NCBI RefSeq assembly: GCF_900110695.1
Contig: NZ_FOEH01000001.1
Span: 1,116,001 to 1,180,000 of the forward strand
DNA length: 64,000 bases
Reading direction: 5' to 3'
DNA from: Virgibacillus subterraneus
GTDB taxonomy: Bacteria; Bacillota; Bacilli; Bacillales; Amphibacillaceae
How positions within the stretch are numbered: position 1 is the stretch's first letter; every line of letters begins with the position of its first letter. A program made the position numbers and the translations under genes. Below the pieces are notes generated by a model. That model did not search any database, was not told the origin of the DNA, and saw only the letters and a list, made by a program, of their open reading frames with translations. This document shows positions 7,543 to 15,415 of the stretch, in pieces.

Positions 7543-8067
7543 TTGAAAAAATCCATATTTACAGATTTGTTTGAGGCATATCAACTTCCACTGTACCGTT
7601 ATTTATTGCAGATGAGCCGAAATAAACAGGTTGCTGAAGAGCTTTTGCAGGAGACGTTTTATCGGGCGATGATTTCGTTAGAGGTGAAAAATATGGCACA
7701 GGCAAAAGCGTGGCTTTTTAAGGTAGCTCGTAACCTTTACATCGATTGGACAAGAAAGTCGAAGTCAGAACAGCGTATGGTGGAACGAATTCAACTAGAA
7801 CGTACTGACAATGACAGTATCGGTAATCCTGAGGCACAGCTGGAGAACCTTACGAAACAAGAGCATATTGAAGAGGTTCTAAGCAGATTGCCTGAACGAA
7901 TGCGTACCATTCTTTACATACGTGAAATTCAAGGTTTTACATATCAGGAAGTTGCTACGGCTATGAATCTATCACTTAGTCAGGTTAAAACAACGCTGTT
8001 CCGTGCGAGGAAAAAGTTTCGGTATTATGATCAGCTGCTGAAGGGAGGATGCTCAGATGAAAGATGA
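7543..8067 (+). CDS. ECF-family RNA polymerase sigma factor
   Basis: The 174-aa protein has sigma region 2 (about 8-72, with AEELLQETFYRA and a region 2.3/2.4 WLFKVARNLYIDWTR) and region 4 (about 112-160, RTILYIREIQGFTYQEVA then LSQVKTTLFRARKK). The TTG start at 7543 follows GAAGGGGGTGGGAG. The next gene overlaps its end by 11 bp and encodes a membrane protein of the sigma-regulator type, giving the usual sigma/anti-sigma pair. Probable role is cell-envelope stress response. It resembles the SigM/SigV/SigY group, but I cannot assign it to one of the named B. subtilis factors. Confidence 0.92.
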   Translation: MKKSIFTDLFEAYQLPLYRYLLQMSRNKQVAEELLQETFYRAMISLEVKNMAQAKAWLFKVARNLYIDWTRKSKSEQRMVERIQLERTDNDSIGNPEAQLENLTKQEHIEEVLSRLPERMRTILYIREIQGFTYQEVATAMNLSLSQVKTTLFRARKKFRYYDQLLKGGCSDER

Positions 8068-9091
8068 TAATGTTTTGGAAGGTTGGGAAGAGAAAGACCA
8101 AGCTAATTTAGATAAAAAGAGCGCGAGAAGGATGGTGTGGCGAACAAGACTATCAATTGGATTTACTGTTATTAGAACAATTCTGCTTATTTTTCTGATT
8201 TATATAGCTTATATGATTCCTGTGGGCATGTATTATGATATGTCAGGCAAACAAGGAGAATTTGATAGGATTATAACAACACTTATTGAAACAAGGTATC
8301 CTGGGGTGGAAGTGAATCACATGTTCAGTAATCATGCGGGAATTAATTCTTTCCTGACACAGTCAACCACATTAAAGCTTTACCGTAATGTCGGGGAGTG
8401 GGATGTGGTTATTGGTGAAGTTCAAGCGGAAAAGCATTTGTTTGGCAAGGTGAGTTACTCGTTAAATTTTGATGAAAAATATTTAAATGAGAACAAAGTC
8501 CGCAATTTTGCCATACCACCGAAGATACTAGGAAGGGAAAGTTCGAATGCAGAGTCAGGGAGTAAAGAACATTTGAGAAAGCAGCTAACGAAAATAGATG
8601 ATGGTCATGTTGCCCAAGCGCAATTTTCTGTAAAAACACCAATGAAATCCAGAGCATTATTAGATAAGCTAGAAGCATATGACATCCAGGTTTACCGCAT
8701 GCCAGTTTATGGTGGCGAGTTAACAGAATTTGAGACATCTAGCCATGGAAGTGGTCAATTAACATTTGTCCAGTCCCTATTGCTAAGGCCTCAAATTACT
8801 TATGATGATAAGAACAGGCATTCATCCTCTGTTAGTCCTCTTAATAAAGTAACGATAGAACAATCAATTGATCAATTTTACGAGGATATTAAGTGGCTTA
8901 CTGAAAATGGGAATTACAGTGGTAAAGATATTGATCAAAAGCGTCTGAAGTATTTACGGGAAAATGGAATAAAGGTATATGGTGCTGTCGTGACTGGGCC
9001 AATTCGTGAGATTGAAAAATTACTGGATGAGGAACAATTCCATCAGTTTTACTTAGGCGGAGTTGAAGTGTGGAACTGGTATGAGAATTAA
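8057..9091 (+). CDS. membrane anti-sigma factor (Sigma_reg_N / Sigma_reg_C type)
   Basis: The predicted regulator that holds the ECF sigma factor inactive at the membrane. The 344-aa protein has a cytosolic N-terminus of about 30 residues, a single membrane helix (about 33-56) and a large extracellular part. The layout fits the sigma-factor-regulator N- and C-terminal domains of Bacillaceae; the C-terminal domain includes YGAVVTGP and ends in GGVEVWNWY. The ATG at 8057 overlaps the sigma gene and has GGGAGGA upstream. The long outer domain is the presumed sensor; the signal is unknown. A VanZ-family gene follows 12 bp later and probably belongs to the operon. Confidence 0.85.
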   Translation: MKDDNVLEGWEEKDQANLDKKSARRMVWRTRLSIGFTVIRTILLIFLIYIAYMIPVGMYYDMSGKQGEFDRIITTLIETRYPGVEVNHMFSNHAGINSFLTQSTTLKLYRNVGEWDVVIGEVQAEKHLFGKVSYSLNFDEKYLNENKVRNFAIPPKILGRESSNAESGSKEHLRKQLTKIDDGHVAQAQFSVKTPMKSRALLDKLEAYDIQVYRMPVYGGELTEFETSSHGSGQLTFVQSLLLRPQITYDDKNRHSSSVSPLNKVTIEQSIDQFYEDIKWLTENGNYSGKDIDQKRLKYLRENGIKVYGAVVTGPIREIEKLLDEEQFHQFYLGGVEVWNWYEN

Positions 9092-9103
9092 GGTGAATTT
9101 ATT

Positions 9104-9589
9104 ATGAAAAAATATTTCTTTTGGCTGCTTCCGATTAGTTGGATGGGGATAATTTATTATTCCTCAGCACAGCCTTATGAAGATCAGGATGTTAAGCCGC
9201 TTTTGACAAATATGGTTGATTTATCCTTTTTAACGCCTTTCGTTGATTGGATATCTTTTACCTATCATCATTCAGAGGTAAGTGTCGCAGTATTGGGGAC
9301 AGCGGGTTTCGTTGAGTTCTTCCTGCGAAAAGGCGCACATGTTGGAGTATTCTTTGTGCTGATGTGTTTATTTTATATCGCTTTGAACAGATCATGTGAT
9401 ATGAAGTTCCGTTCACTTATTACAATATCGTTTTGCTTAACAGTTACATATGCTGGATTAGACGAATTCCATCAAGGGTTCACAGCTAATCGAACACCGT
9501 ATATAGGTGATGTTGTTCTGGATGGAGTCGGCGCTGCATTAGCCACTATATGTTTAATGTTGGTTAAATGGATAACAGCCACAAAATAA
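9104..9589 (+). CDS. VanZ-family membrane protein
   Basis: A 161-aa integral membrane protein with about four hydrophobic segments and the VanZ-family signature near the C-terminus: GLDEFHQGFTANR then GDVVLDGVGA (about 118-145). VanZ gave low-level teicoplanin resistance in enterococci; chromosomal homologues of Bacillaceae have no settled role. The ATG at 9104 lies 12 bp after the anti-sigma gene, with a weak AAGGTGA site. Its place at the end of the ECF operon suggests that it is a member of that envelope-stress regulon. Confidence 0.85.
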   Translation: MKKYFFWLLPISWMGIIYYSSAQPYEDQDVKPLLTNMVDLSFLTPFVDWISFTYHHSEVSVAVLGTAGFVEFFLRKGAHVGVFFVLMCLFYIALNRSCDMKFRSLITISFCLTVTYAGLDEFHQGFTANRTPYIGDVVLDGVGAALATICLMLVKWITATK

Positions 9590-9634
9590 ATCCTGAGACG
9601 AATAATTTATAAAAAAGTTCAATAGCCGACATTA

Positions 9635-9668
9635 TTCGACAACATAACTGTTTTAAGCATGGTATAAT
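9635..9668 (+). promoter_or_regulatory. promoter of the 49-aa gene with a possible Spo0A box
   Basis: TGGTATAAT gives an extended -10 (TATAAT at 9663-9668). TTCGACAA (9635-9642), the reverse complement of the Spo0A box TTGTCGAA, lies at the -35 position, as in Spo0A-activated sigma-A promoters. Binding is inference. Confidence 0.4.
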
Positions 9669-9700
9669 AGTCTTGCATTTTGACAAAAGGCGGTATAAAA

Positions 9701-9850
9701 ATGGTAGAACAGGAACGATATAAAAATATGCTGAAAAGGATGATAGACGAAACGGAGAATTTTAAATTTCAATCATCCGAGGAACTGATACAGGCGTTAA
9801 TCCAAGAATTAACAAATGGAAAAACGAATACGAACAAAGTGTCAAATTGA
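9701..9850 (+). CDS. small hypothetical protein (49 aa)
   Basis: The ATG at 9701 follows AAAAGGCGG with good spacing, a clear promoter lies upstream and a strong terminator starts 7 bp after the stop, so this is a well-framed single gene. The product is short, charged and probably helical (SSEELIQALIQELTNGK). I do not recognise a family; it lacks the SQELD core of Spo0E-type phosphatases. A Spo0A-like box at its -35 region hints at control during transition state or sporulation. Confidence 0.6.
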   Translation: MVEQERYKNMLKRMIDETENFKFQSSEELIQALIQELTNGKTNTNKVSN

Positions 9851-9856
9851 ATCTAT

Positions 9857-9895
9857 AAACTACATTGCTATTTTAGCGAATGTAGTTTTTCTTTT
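9857..9895 (+). terminator. strong rho-independent terminator
   Basis: AAACTACATT and GAATGTAGTTT pair around an inner GC/TAGC stem; a T-rich tract follows. Confidence 0.85.
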
Positions 9896-9965
9896 AAGGG
9901 TTGATTCAATTTCATGATTCAAAAATCAAGCAGTAATACCAATCTATTTGTAAATGTGCTAGGCT

Positions 9966-10030
9966 TGTTGATTTCCGTTGCAGGCTGGCGCTTTCCTCAG
10001 ACATGGCTTGATCCTCATCGTGCTATCGCA
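9966..10030. repeat. degenerate Bacillaceae intergenic repeat
   Basis: The stretch with GATTTCCGTTGCAGGCTG, GCGCTTTCC and GCTTGATCCTCATCG resembles the common Bacillaceae element that reads like TTTCCGTTCCAGGCGGACGC followed by GAGCCTCCTCG. It looks decayed; no inverted half is complete. Identification rests on memory of that family. Confidence 0.35.
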
Positions 10031-10060
10031 AATGATTTTTAATAAGCCTTTTAATTTTTA

Positions 10061-10240
10061 GCGGACACAGGAGACGCTATTTCTTTAAAAAATCGTCATT
10101 TCGAAGTTATCCGGACACAGAAGCCCTTATTTTACATATATCATGGTTAATAGAGGGGATTTGTAACAAATAAGGTCCCTGATGTCCGAAAACATCACCA
10201 TTTTCCTAGATTTCTGTCAAATAAGGTCGCTGGTGTCCGC
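10061..10240. repeat. four 22-bp GGACAC/GTGTCC repeats in two orientations
   Basis: Copies at 10061-10082 and 10111-10133 read CGGACACAG then a TTATTT-like end; copies at 10168-10188 and 10218-10240 read AAATAAGGTC then CTGnTGTCCG, the inverse. The middle pair can form a stem of about 20 bp with a 34-base loop. Similar elements are scattered in many Bacillaceae genomes. The whole 9.9-10.47 kb gap is occupied by repeats. Confidence 0.7.
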
Positions 10241-10335
10241 AAAACCTGTATGAAGTGAAAACACCTCTCTAATTCGATTACAAATCCAATCCATTTACAT
10301 GATAGCTGGCGGCAGCACACTCGGCAGCCATGTTG

Positions 10336-10375
10336 GTTCTTAACTGCATAAGTGCAACTAAGCTTATCTATATTA
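10336..10375. repeat. dispersed repeat, copy 2
   Basis: TTCTTAACTGCATAAGTGCAAC followed by TAAGCTTATC matches the centre of copies 1 (7391-7440) and 3 (27205-27290). It lies about 100 bp before nagA. Confidence 0.4.
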
Positions 10376-10478
10376 AGGATTCGATAAGGCAAGTTTTCTA
10401 ATAGTGGTTGGTTTCTAGACAGGTGCATTATTGGTATGCTACCTTAAAGATTAGCAAATACAAAGGGCTGATGAATAT

Positions 10479-11645
10479 ATGAAGCGTTCGTTATTTATAA
10501 AAAATGCCACTATATTTACTGAATCAGAAGGCATTGTTAAAGGTTCAATACTTTTAGAGGATAGTAAAATAAAAGAAATACATAATAAAGTGAAAGCAAC
10601 ACCTCCAGAAAATGCGCAAATCATCGATGGGCAAGGATTAAATCTTATACCCGGATTCATCGATGGACACATTCATGGTGCGGCAGGCGCAGACGTGATG
10701 GATTCAACTGAGGAAGCATTGGATACGATGGCAGAAGTTTTACCAAAAGAAGGTACGACCAGTTTTTTAGCAACAACTATTACACAATCCCCTGAAAGTA
10801 TTGATGATGCTTTACGAAATGTAGCGGAATATACATCTAAGTGTGGACAAGCGGAAGTTATGGGTGTTCATCTTGAAGGCCCCTTTATTGAAAAAAGTAA
10901 AAAAGGTGCACAGCCACTTGAATATATTATGAAGCCGGATATTGGGCAGTTTAAAAAATGGCAACAGTTGTCAGGGAATAAAATTGAAACAATTACACTT
11001 GCCCCTGAACATGATGAGGATGGCACATTTATTAGGTCCCTATACGAGTCAGGTGTAAACGTTTCAGCAGGGCATACAGGGATAGGATTTGAAGGAATGA
11101 AAACAGCGGTTGATCATGGGGTTCGTCAGGTAACACACATCTGTAATGCAATGACAGGGATACATCATCGTGATATAGGTGTCGTAGGTGCTGCATTTCA
11201 ACTGGAAGAATTACGTGCTGAGTTAATTGCTGATGGAATTCATGTATCACCCGAAATGCTTCAGCTCATTTATTCAAATATGGGAAGTGAACGTTTAATT
11301 CTGATTACGGATGCAATGCGCGCAAAATGCTTGCATTCTGGTGCATATGAGTTAGGCGGACAACCTGTGAATGTAACAGAGGACCGAGCTGTTCTCGGTG
11401 ATGGGACACTTGCTGGGAGTATACTAAAAATGTATCAAGGTGCCCAGCAAATGCTTCAATTAAAGGATGTATCAATTAAGAATGTGATTGAAATGGCTTC
11501 TTCCAATCCGGCAAAACAACTGGGTATTTTTGACAAAAAAGGGAGCGTTAAAGTTGGAAAGGATGCAGATCTTTTACTCGTAGATGATGATTTACAGATT
11601 AAATATACGATTTGCCGCGGAGAAATTGCGCACAAGGAGGAATAG
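10479..11645 (+). CDS. nagA: N-acetylglucosamine-6-phosphate deacetylase
   Basis: Removes acetate from GlcNAc-6-P to give glucosamine-6-P, the first step in use of amino sugars from chitin or cell wall. The 388-aa amidohydrolase shows the family metal and catalytic residues: GHIHG with His64 and His66, HLEGPF with Glu133, SAGHTG with His199, THICNAM with His220 and ITDAM with Asp278. The ATG at 10479 follows AAAGGG. It forms an operon with nagB 5 bp downstream. The GntR regulator that follows nagAB in B. subtilis (nagR) is not present here. Confidence 0.96.
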   Translation: MKRSLFIKNATIFTESEGIVKGSILLEDSKIKEIHNKVKATPPENAQIIDGQGLNLIPGFIDGHIHGAAGADVMDSTEEALDTMAEVLPKEGTTSFLATTITQSPESIDDALRNVAEYTSKCGQAEVMGVHLEGPFIEKSKKGAQPLEYIMKPDIGQFKKWQQLSGNKIETITLAPEHDEDGTFIRSLYESGVNVSAGHTGIGFEGMKTAVDHGVRQVTHICNAMTGIHHRDIGVVGAAFQLEELRAELIADGIHVSPEMLQLIYSNMGSERLILITDAMRAKCLHSGAYELGGQPVNVTEDRAVLGDGTLAGSILKMYQGAQQMLQLKDVSIKNVIEMASSNPAKQLGIFDKKGSVKVGKDADLLLVDDDLQIKYTICRGEIAHKEE

Positions 11646-11650
11646 ACTGA

Positions 11651-12376
11651 ATGGAAATTGTTAAAGTGAGAAATTATGATGAGATGAGCGAGAAGGCTTG
11701 TGATCTAATAGTTGAGAAGGTAAATAAACTGGATAATCCTGTATTGGGCCTTGCGACTGGTTCAACTCCAGAGGGAATGTACCAGCAGATGATTGATTCA
11801 TATCAAAAAAATAAGGTTTCTTTTACAAAAACGACAACTTTTAACTTAGATGAATATGTTGGTCTGGCAGGAAACAACCCTAATAGTTATCGTTTTTACA
11901 TGAATGAAAAGTTGTTTAAGCATATTGACTTACCTGACAATCGTGCTTTTTTGCCTACCGGTGATTCCGATGATCTGCAAAAGGAATGTCGGGATTATGA
12001 AACTTTAATGTATAAAGCTGAGTACATCGATGTACAGGTCTTGGGATTAGGCTTGAATGGTCATATTGGATTTAATGAGCCTGGAACTGCTTTTGACAGT
12101 CGTACACATATTGTAGATTTGGATGAGACTACCCGTAAAGCTAATGCCCGCTTTTTTGACTCATTGAATGATGTGCCAGAAAGAGCCATCACGATGGGCA
12201 TTGAAACAATTATGGAGAGTAAAAAAATACTTCTGCTAGTCTCTGGTGAAAAGAAGGCAGAAGCTGTTTACAGACTGGTATATGGTGAAACTTCTGAGGA
12301 ATTCCCGGCATCCATACTCCAGAAGCATGAAAATGTCATACTGATTGCAGATGAAGGGGCACTGTCAAAGCTTTGA
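11651..12376 (+). CDS. nagB: glucosamine-6-phosphate deaminase
   Basis: Converts glucosamine-6-P to fructose-6-P and ammonia, feeding amino sugars into glycolysis. The 241-aa protein has GLATGSTPEGM (33-43, phosphate binding), NLDEY with the base Asp67, and GLNGHIGFNEPG with His138 (134-145). Its length is that of the short, non-allosteric Bacillus form. The ATG at 11651 lies 5 bp after nagA, with GGAGGAA overlapping the nagA end. The terminator begins within the last codons. Confidence 0.96.
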   Translation: MEIVKVRNYDEMSEKACDLIVEKVNKLDNPVLGLATGSTPEGMYQQMIDSYQKNKVSFTKTTTFNLDEYVGLAGNNPNSYRFYMNEKLFKHIDLPDNRAFLPTGDSDDLQKECRDYETLMYKAEYIDVQVLGLGLNGHIGFNEPGTAFDSRTHIVDLDETTRKANARFFDSLNDVPERAITMGIETIMESKKILLLVSGEKKAEAVYRLVYGETSEEFPASILQKHENVILIADEGALSKL

Positions 12377-12392
12377 GACAATGCCCCTTTTT
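12356..12392 (+). terminator. terminator of nagAB
   Basis: GGGGCA...GTC pairs with GAC...TGCCCC, followed by TTTTT. The 5' arm lies inside the end of nagB. Confidence 0.8.
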
Positions 12393-12420
12393 CCACCTGA
12401 AATAGAGGATTTCAACTGTA

Positions 12421-13053
12421 CTAAACATCAGTCTCCACATATGCTGTTCCTTTTGATTCAAATGTAGCTTGATTGCTAGTGAGATCAGTAATCCATTCAC
12501 GGAAGTTCGTTTCTTCGCCATCTCTCACATATACAAGAAATTCCACTTGTTCAAGATAATTAATGGAATCCAAAACATGATCAGAGTTACGTAAAACATT
12601 TTCCAGTTTGCCTAGTAAGGAATAGCTAACAACAATGGACAGGCCTTGCATTAGTTTGCGTTCCACTACTCCAGCAGCAGCTATTGCTTGCGATGTAGTA
12701 CTGCCATATGCTCGGATTAAGCCGCCAGCTCCGAGTTTTACACCACCAAAGTATCTAGTCACAACGATAACAGTGTCTTTTAAGTTCTGTTTTTTTAACA
12801 CTTCCAGCATGGGTACACCTGCAGTACCACTAGGTTCACCATCATCATTGGCTTTTTGTATTTGATTATTCTCACCAATCATGTATGCTGAACAATTATG
12901 GTTTGCGTCATGGTGCTTTTTTTTAATTTCCTGAATAAAGGATTGAGCAACTTCTTCTGTTTCTACTCGCTTTACATAGCCAATAAAACGTGACTTTTGA
13001 ACGACTAGCTGATAGATTCCTTCATTTTTTACGGTAAAATAATTCGATAACAT
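12421..13053 (-). CDS. yvyE: YigZ/IMPACT (UPF0029) family protein YvyE
   Basis: A conserved protein of the YigZ family, related to eukaryotic IMPACT, which modulates translation control; the bacterial role is unsettled. I take the ATG at 13053, placed 11 bp after GGAGG, giving 210 aa that start MLSNYFTVKNEG like B. subtilis YvyE; a nine-codon extension to 13080 lacks a site. The N-terminal domain holds DDGEPSGTAG (about 75-84) and RYFGG.KLGAGGLIRAYG (about 99-117), both hallmarks. The C-terminal part is the ferredoxin-like DUF1949 domain. Position next to degS, in opposite direction, is as in B. subtilis. Confidence 0.93.
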   Translation of the reverse strand: MLSNYFTVKNEGIYQLVVQKSRFIGYVKRVETEEVAQSFIQEIKKKHHDANHNCSAYMIGENNQIQKANDDGEPSGTAGVPMLEVLKKQNLKDTVIVVTRYFGGVKLGAGGLIRAYGSTTSQAIAAAGVVERKLMQGLSIVVSYSLLGKLENVLRNSDHVLDSINYLEQVEFLVYVRDGEETNFREWITDLTSNQATFESKGTAYVETDV

Positions 13054-13204
13054 CTTGCTTTTAACCTCCTGACAATCCATTATTATAAGTAGGGATATAA
13101 TTTGACCTATAATTAAAGGATAAACTTTCCTTAAAGTATGCTAAAAGACCCTATAAAAAAAATAATTCATTTCGAATAATTATATCATAGGTTGGTGGAA
13201 CAAG

Positions 13205-14344
13205 ATGGTTCAAAAAATGGAAGAGAAAGCATTGGATTATGTTATCGATGAAATGATTGATGTTGTTCAAAAAAGTAAAGATGAAATTTTTAACATAAGC
13301 GAAGAAGCCCGAGACGAGCATGAAAATTTACTTAGAGAATTAAAAGAAACGAAAGAAAAAGTCATCGAGCATATAAATGATGGGGACGCATTGGAACAGA
13401 AGGTAAAGTATTCCAGACAGAGGCTTTCCGAGGTGAGTAAGTACTTTGATCGCCATTCGGAGAGTGAAATACGAGCAGTTTATGAAAACACACACATGAT
13501 GCAAACAGAGCTTGCTATGTTACGCCAAGAAGAGAAAGGGCTACGCGATCGCCGAGATGATCTCGAGCGACGCTTACTTACATTGGATCAAACCATCGAG
13601 CGTGCTGAAGGATTAGCTAGTAAAATATCAGTTATTCTCACTTATCTAAATGACGATTTTAAACAAGTTAATGAAATGATTGAAGAGGCTAAAGAAAAGC
13701 AGGAGTTTGGCTTGAAAATCATTGAAGCCCAAGAAGATGAACGTCGGAAAATATCCAGGGAAATTCACGATGGACCCGCACAGATGCTGGCAAACATCTT
13801 GCTTCGTTCAGAGCTAGTGGATCGCACATTTCGTGAGGGAACGGTTGACGATGCGTTAAAAGAAATTAAAAGTGTGCGAAAAATGATTCGTTCATCTTTA
13901 TATGAAGTAAGACGCATTATTTATGATTTGCGCCCAATGGCGTTGGATGATTTAGGACTAATACCTACAATAAAAAAATATGTTGCTACAATTGCCGATT
14001 ATAATGATACAGAAATCGAGTTTTCATCGATGGGCTTTCAAAAACGATTAAATCAAAAATACGAGATTGCTTTTTTTCGGTTAGTACAGGAATCCATTCA
14101 GAATGCCATTAAGCATGCAGATGCTACTTTGATAAAGGTGAAGTTAGAGGTTGGAACTAAGGATTTACTAATGGTAATTAATGATAACGGTAAAGGTTTC
14201 GATCCAGCATTAAAACGAGATAAATCGTTTGGATTAATTGGCATGAGGGAACGTGTCGAAATGTTGAATGGTAAGCTGACAATAAACTCTACAATTGGTG
14301 AAGGCACAAAAATTATGATTAAAGTTCCATATGAACTTTCATGA
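13205..14344 (+). CDS. degS: sensor histidine kinase DegS
   Basis: A cytosolic kinase that phosphorylates DegU to control exoenzymes, competence, motility and biofilm. The 379-aa protein has a long N-terminal coiled-coil sensor region (about 1-175), a HisKA_3 domain with EIHDGPAQ and phosphate acceptor His188, and an HATPase_c domain (NAIKHA, DNGKGFD, GLIGMRERVE). It has no membrane segment, as expected for DegS. The ATG at 13205 follows GGTGGAAC. degU lies 138 bp downstream with its own promoter-like element. Confidence 0.97.
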   Translation: MVQKMEEKALDYVIDEMIDVVQKSKDEIFNISEEARDEHENLLRELKETKEKVIEHINDGDALEQKVKYSRQRLSEVSKYFDRHSESEIRAVYENTHMMQTELAMLRQEEKGLRDRRDDLERRLLTLDQTIERAEGLASKISVILTYLNDDFKQVNEMIEEAKEKQEFGLKIIEAQEDERRKISREIHDGPAQMLANILLRSELVDRTFREGTVDDALKEIKSVRKMIRSSLYEVRRIIYDLRPMALDDLGLIPTIKKYVATIADYNDTEIEFSSMGFQKRLNQKYEIAFFRLVQESIQNAIKHADATLIKVKLEVGTKDLLMVINDNGKGFDPALKRDKSFGLIGMRERVEMLNGKLTINSTIGEGTKIMIKVPYELS

Positions 14345-14368
14345 AAAGATTTACTAATTTCAATCTAT

Positions 14369-14395
14369 TCAAGTATAATAGATTTAAACCGATAT
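14369..14395 (+). promoter_or_regulatory. sigma-D-like promoter before degU
   Basis: TCAA (14369-14372), a 15-bp spacer and ACCGATAT (14388-14395) fit the sigma-D pattern TAAA-N15-GCCGATAT with one mismatch in each box. It may serve degU expression apart from degS. Confidence 0.45.
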
Positions 14396-14482
14396 AAAAA
14401 TAAAGTACGAAATCAGACTACCATTGAAACGTAATAGGGTATATATAAATAAATAGCTATTAATCTAGGAGGAACAAAATCG

Positions 14483-15175
14483 ATGAATATGAAACAAACA
14501 AAAATTGTATTAATTGATGACCACAAATTATTTCGTGAAGGTGTAAAGCGAATCCTTGAATTTGAACAATCATTTGAGGTTGTTGCAGAGGGTGATGATG
14601 GTCTTGTTGCTTCTTCTTTAGTTAAAGAACACAATCCTGATGTTGTATTGATGGATATCAATATGCCTACAATGAATGGTGTGCAGGCAACTGCAGATCT
14701 CGTGAGACATTTTCCAAACACGAATGTTATTATACTTTCCATTCATGATGATGAAAGCTATGTTACGCATGCATTGAAAACAGGTGCACAAGGATATTTA
14801 CTGAAGGAAATGGACTCAGATTCGTTAATCGAAGCTATTAAAGTAGTTAGTGAAGGGGGTTCCTACCTCCATCCGAAAGTGACCCACAACCTAGTCCAGG
14901 AATATCGTCGCCTAGCTCAGGAAAATGTTTCTAATGTGGCAGAAAATGCTATCGAGTATCATAAACCGCTTCATCTGCTTACAAGACGAGAGTGTGAAGT
15001 ATTGCAGCTTCTTGCAGATGGGAAAAGTAATCGAGCTGTTGCGGAAACATTATACATTAGTGAAAAGACGGTGAAAAACCATGTCAGTAACATTCTGCAG
15101 AAAATGAGCGTAAACGACCGAACGCAGGCAGTTGTATCAGCAATTCGCAAGGGTTGGGTAGAAGTACAATATTAG
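14483..15175 (+). CDS. degU: response regulator DegU
   Basis: NarL-family response regulator phosphorylated by DegS. The 230-aa protein has a receiver domain (about 5-125; acidic pocket Asp12-Asp13, phosphate acceptor Asp58 in LMDINMP, Lys near 110 in LLKEM) and a LuxR-type HTH (about 165-225; [34 protein letters not shown]). The ATG at 14483 lies 10 bp after AGGAGG; a second ATG two codons later would make the acceptor Asp56, as numbered in B. subtilis. A strong terminator follows. Confidence 0.97.
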   Translation: MNMKQTKIVLIDDHKLFREGVKRILEFEQSFEVVAEGDDGLVASSLVKEHNPDVVLMDINMPTMNGVQATADLVRHFPNTNVIILSIHDDESYVTHALKTGAQGYLLKEMDSDSLIEAIKVVSEGGSYLHPKVTHNLVQEYRRLAQENVSNVAENAIEYHKPLHLLTRRECEVLQLLADGKSNRAVAETLYISEKTVKNHVSNILQKMSVNDRTQAVVSAIRKGWVEVQY

Positions 15176-15206
15176 TATTTGTTCCTTTAAATTTTGATAG
15201 ATATCT

Positions 15207-15243
15207 ATACTCTGTTGCTTTTTAAGTAACAGAGTATTTTTTT
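15207..15243 (+). terminator. terminator of degSU
   Basis: ATACTCTGTTGC pairs with GTAACAGAGTAT over a short loop and is followed by seven T. Confidence 0.85.
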
Positions 15244-15415
15244 GCCTTAAAAGACAGTATAATTGCTTTCTTACTTGTATAAGTAAAATAAGAATTTCGT
15301 TATTAAATTTTGGCAGTAAGTTAAGTTTTCTAATGTTTTTATATTTCTGGTGCAAATTTATTTTCCTTCATGTAAAATAAATTATAGTACAAGTTAGAAG
15401 AGGAGAAGGTAGACA

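Noticed and set aside
10195-10428. Minus-strand reading frame of 77 codons
   Set aside because: It runs through the repeats, has no ribosome site and no family resemblance.
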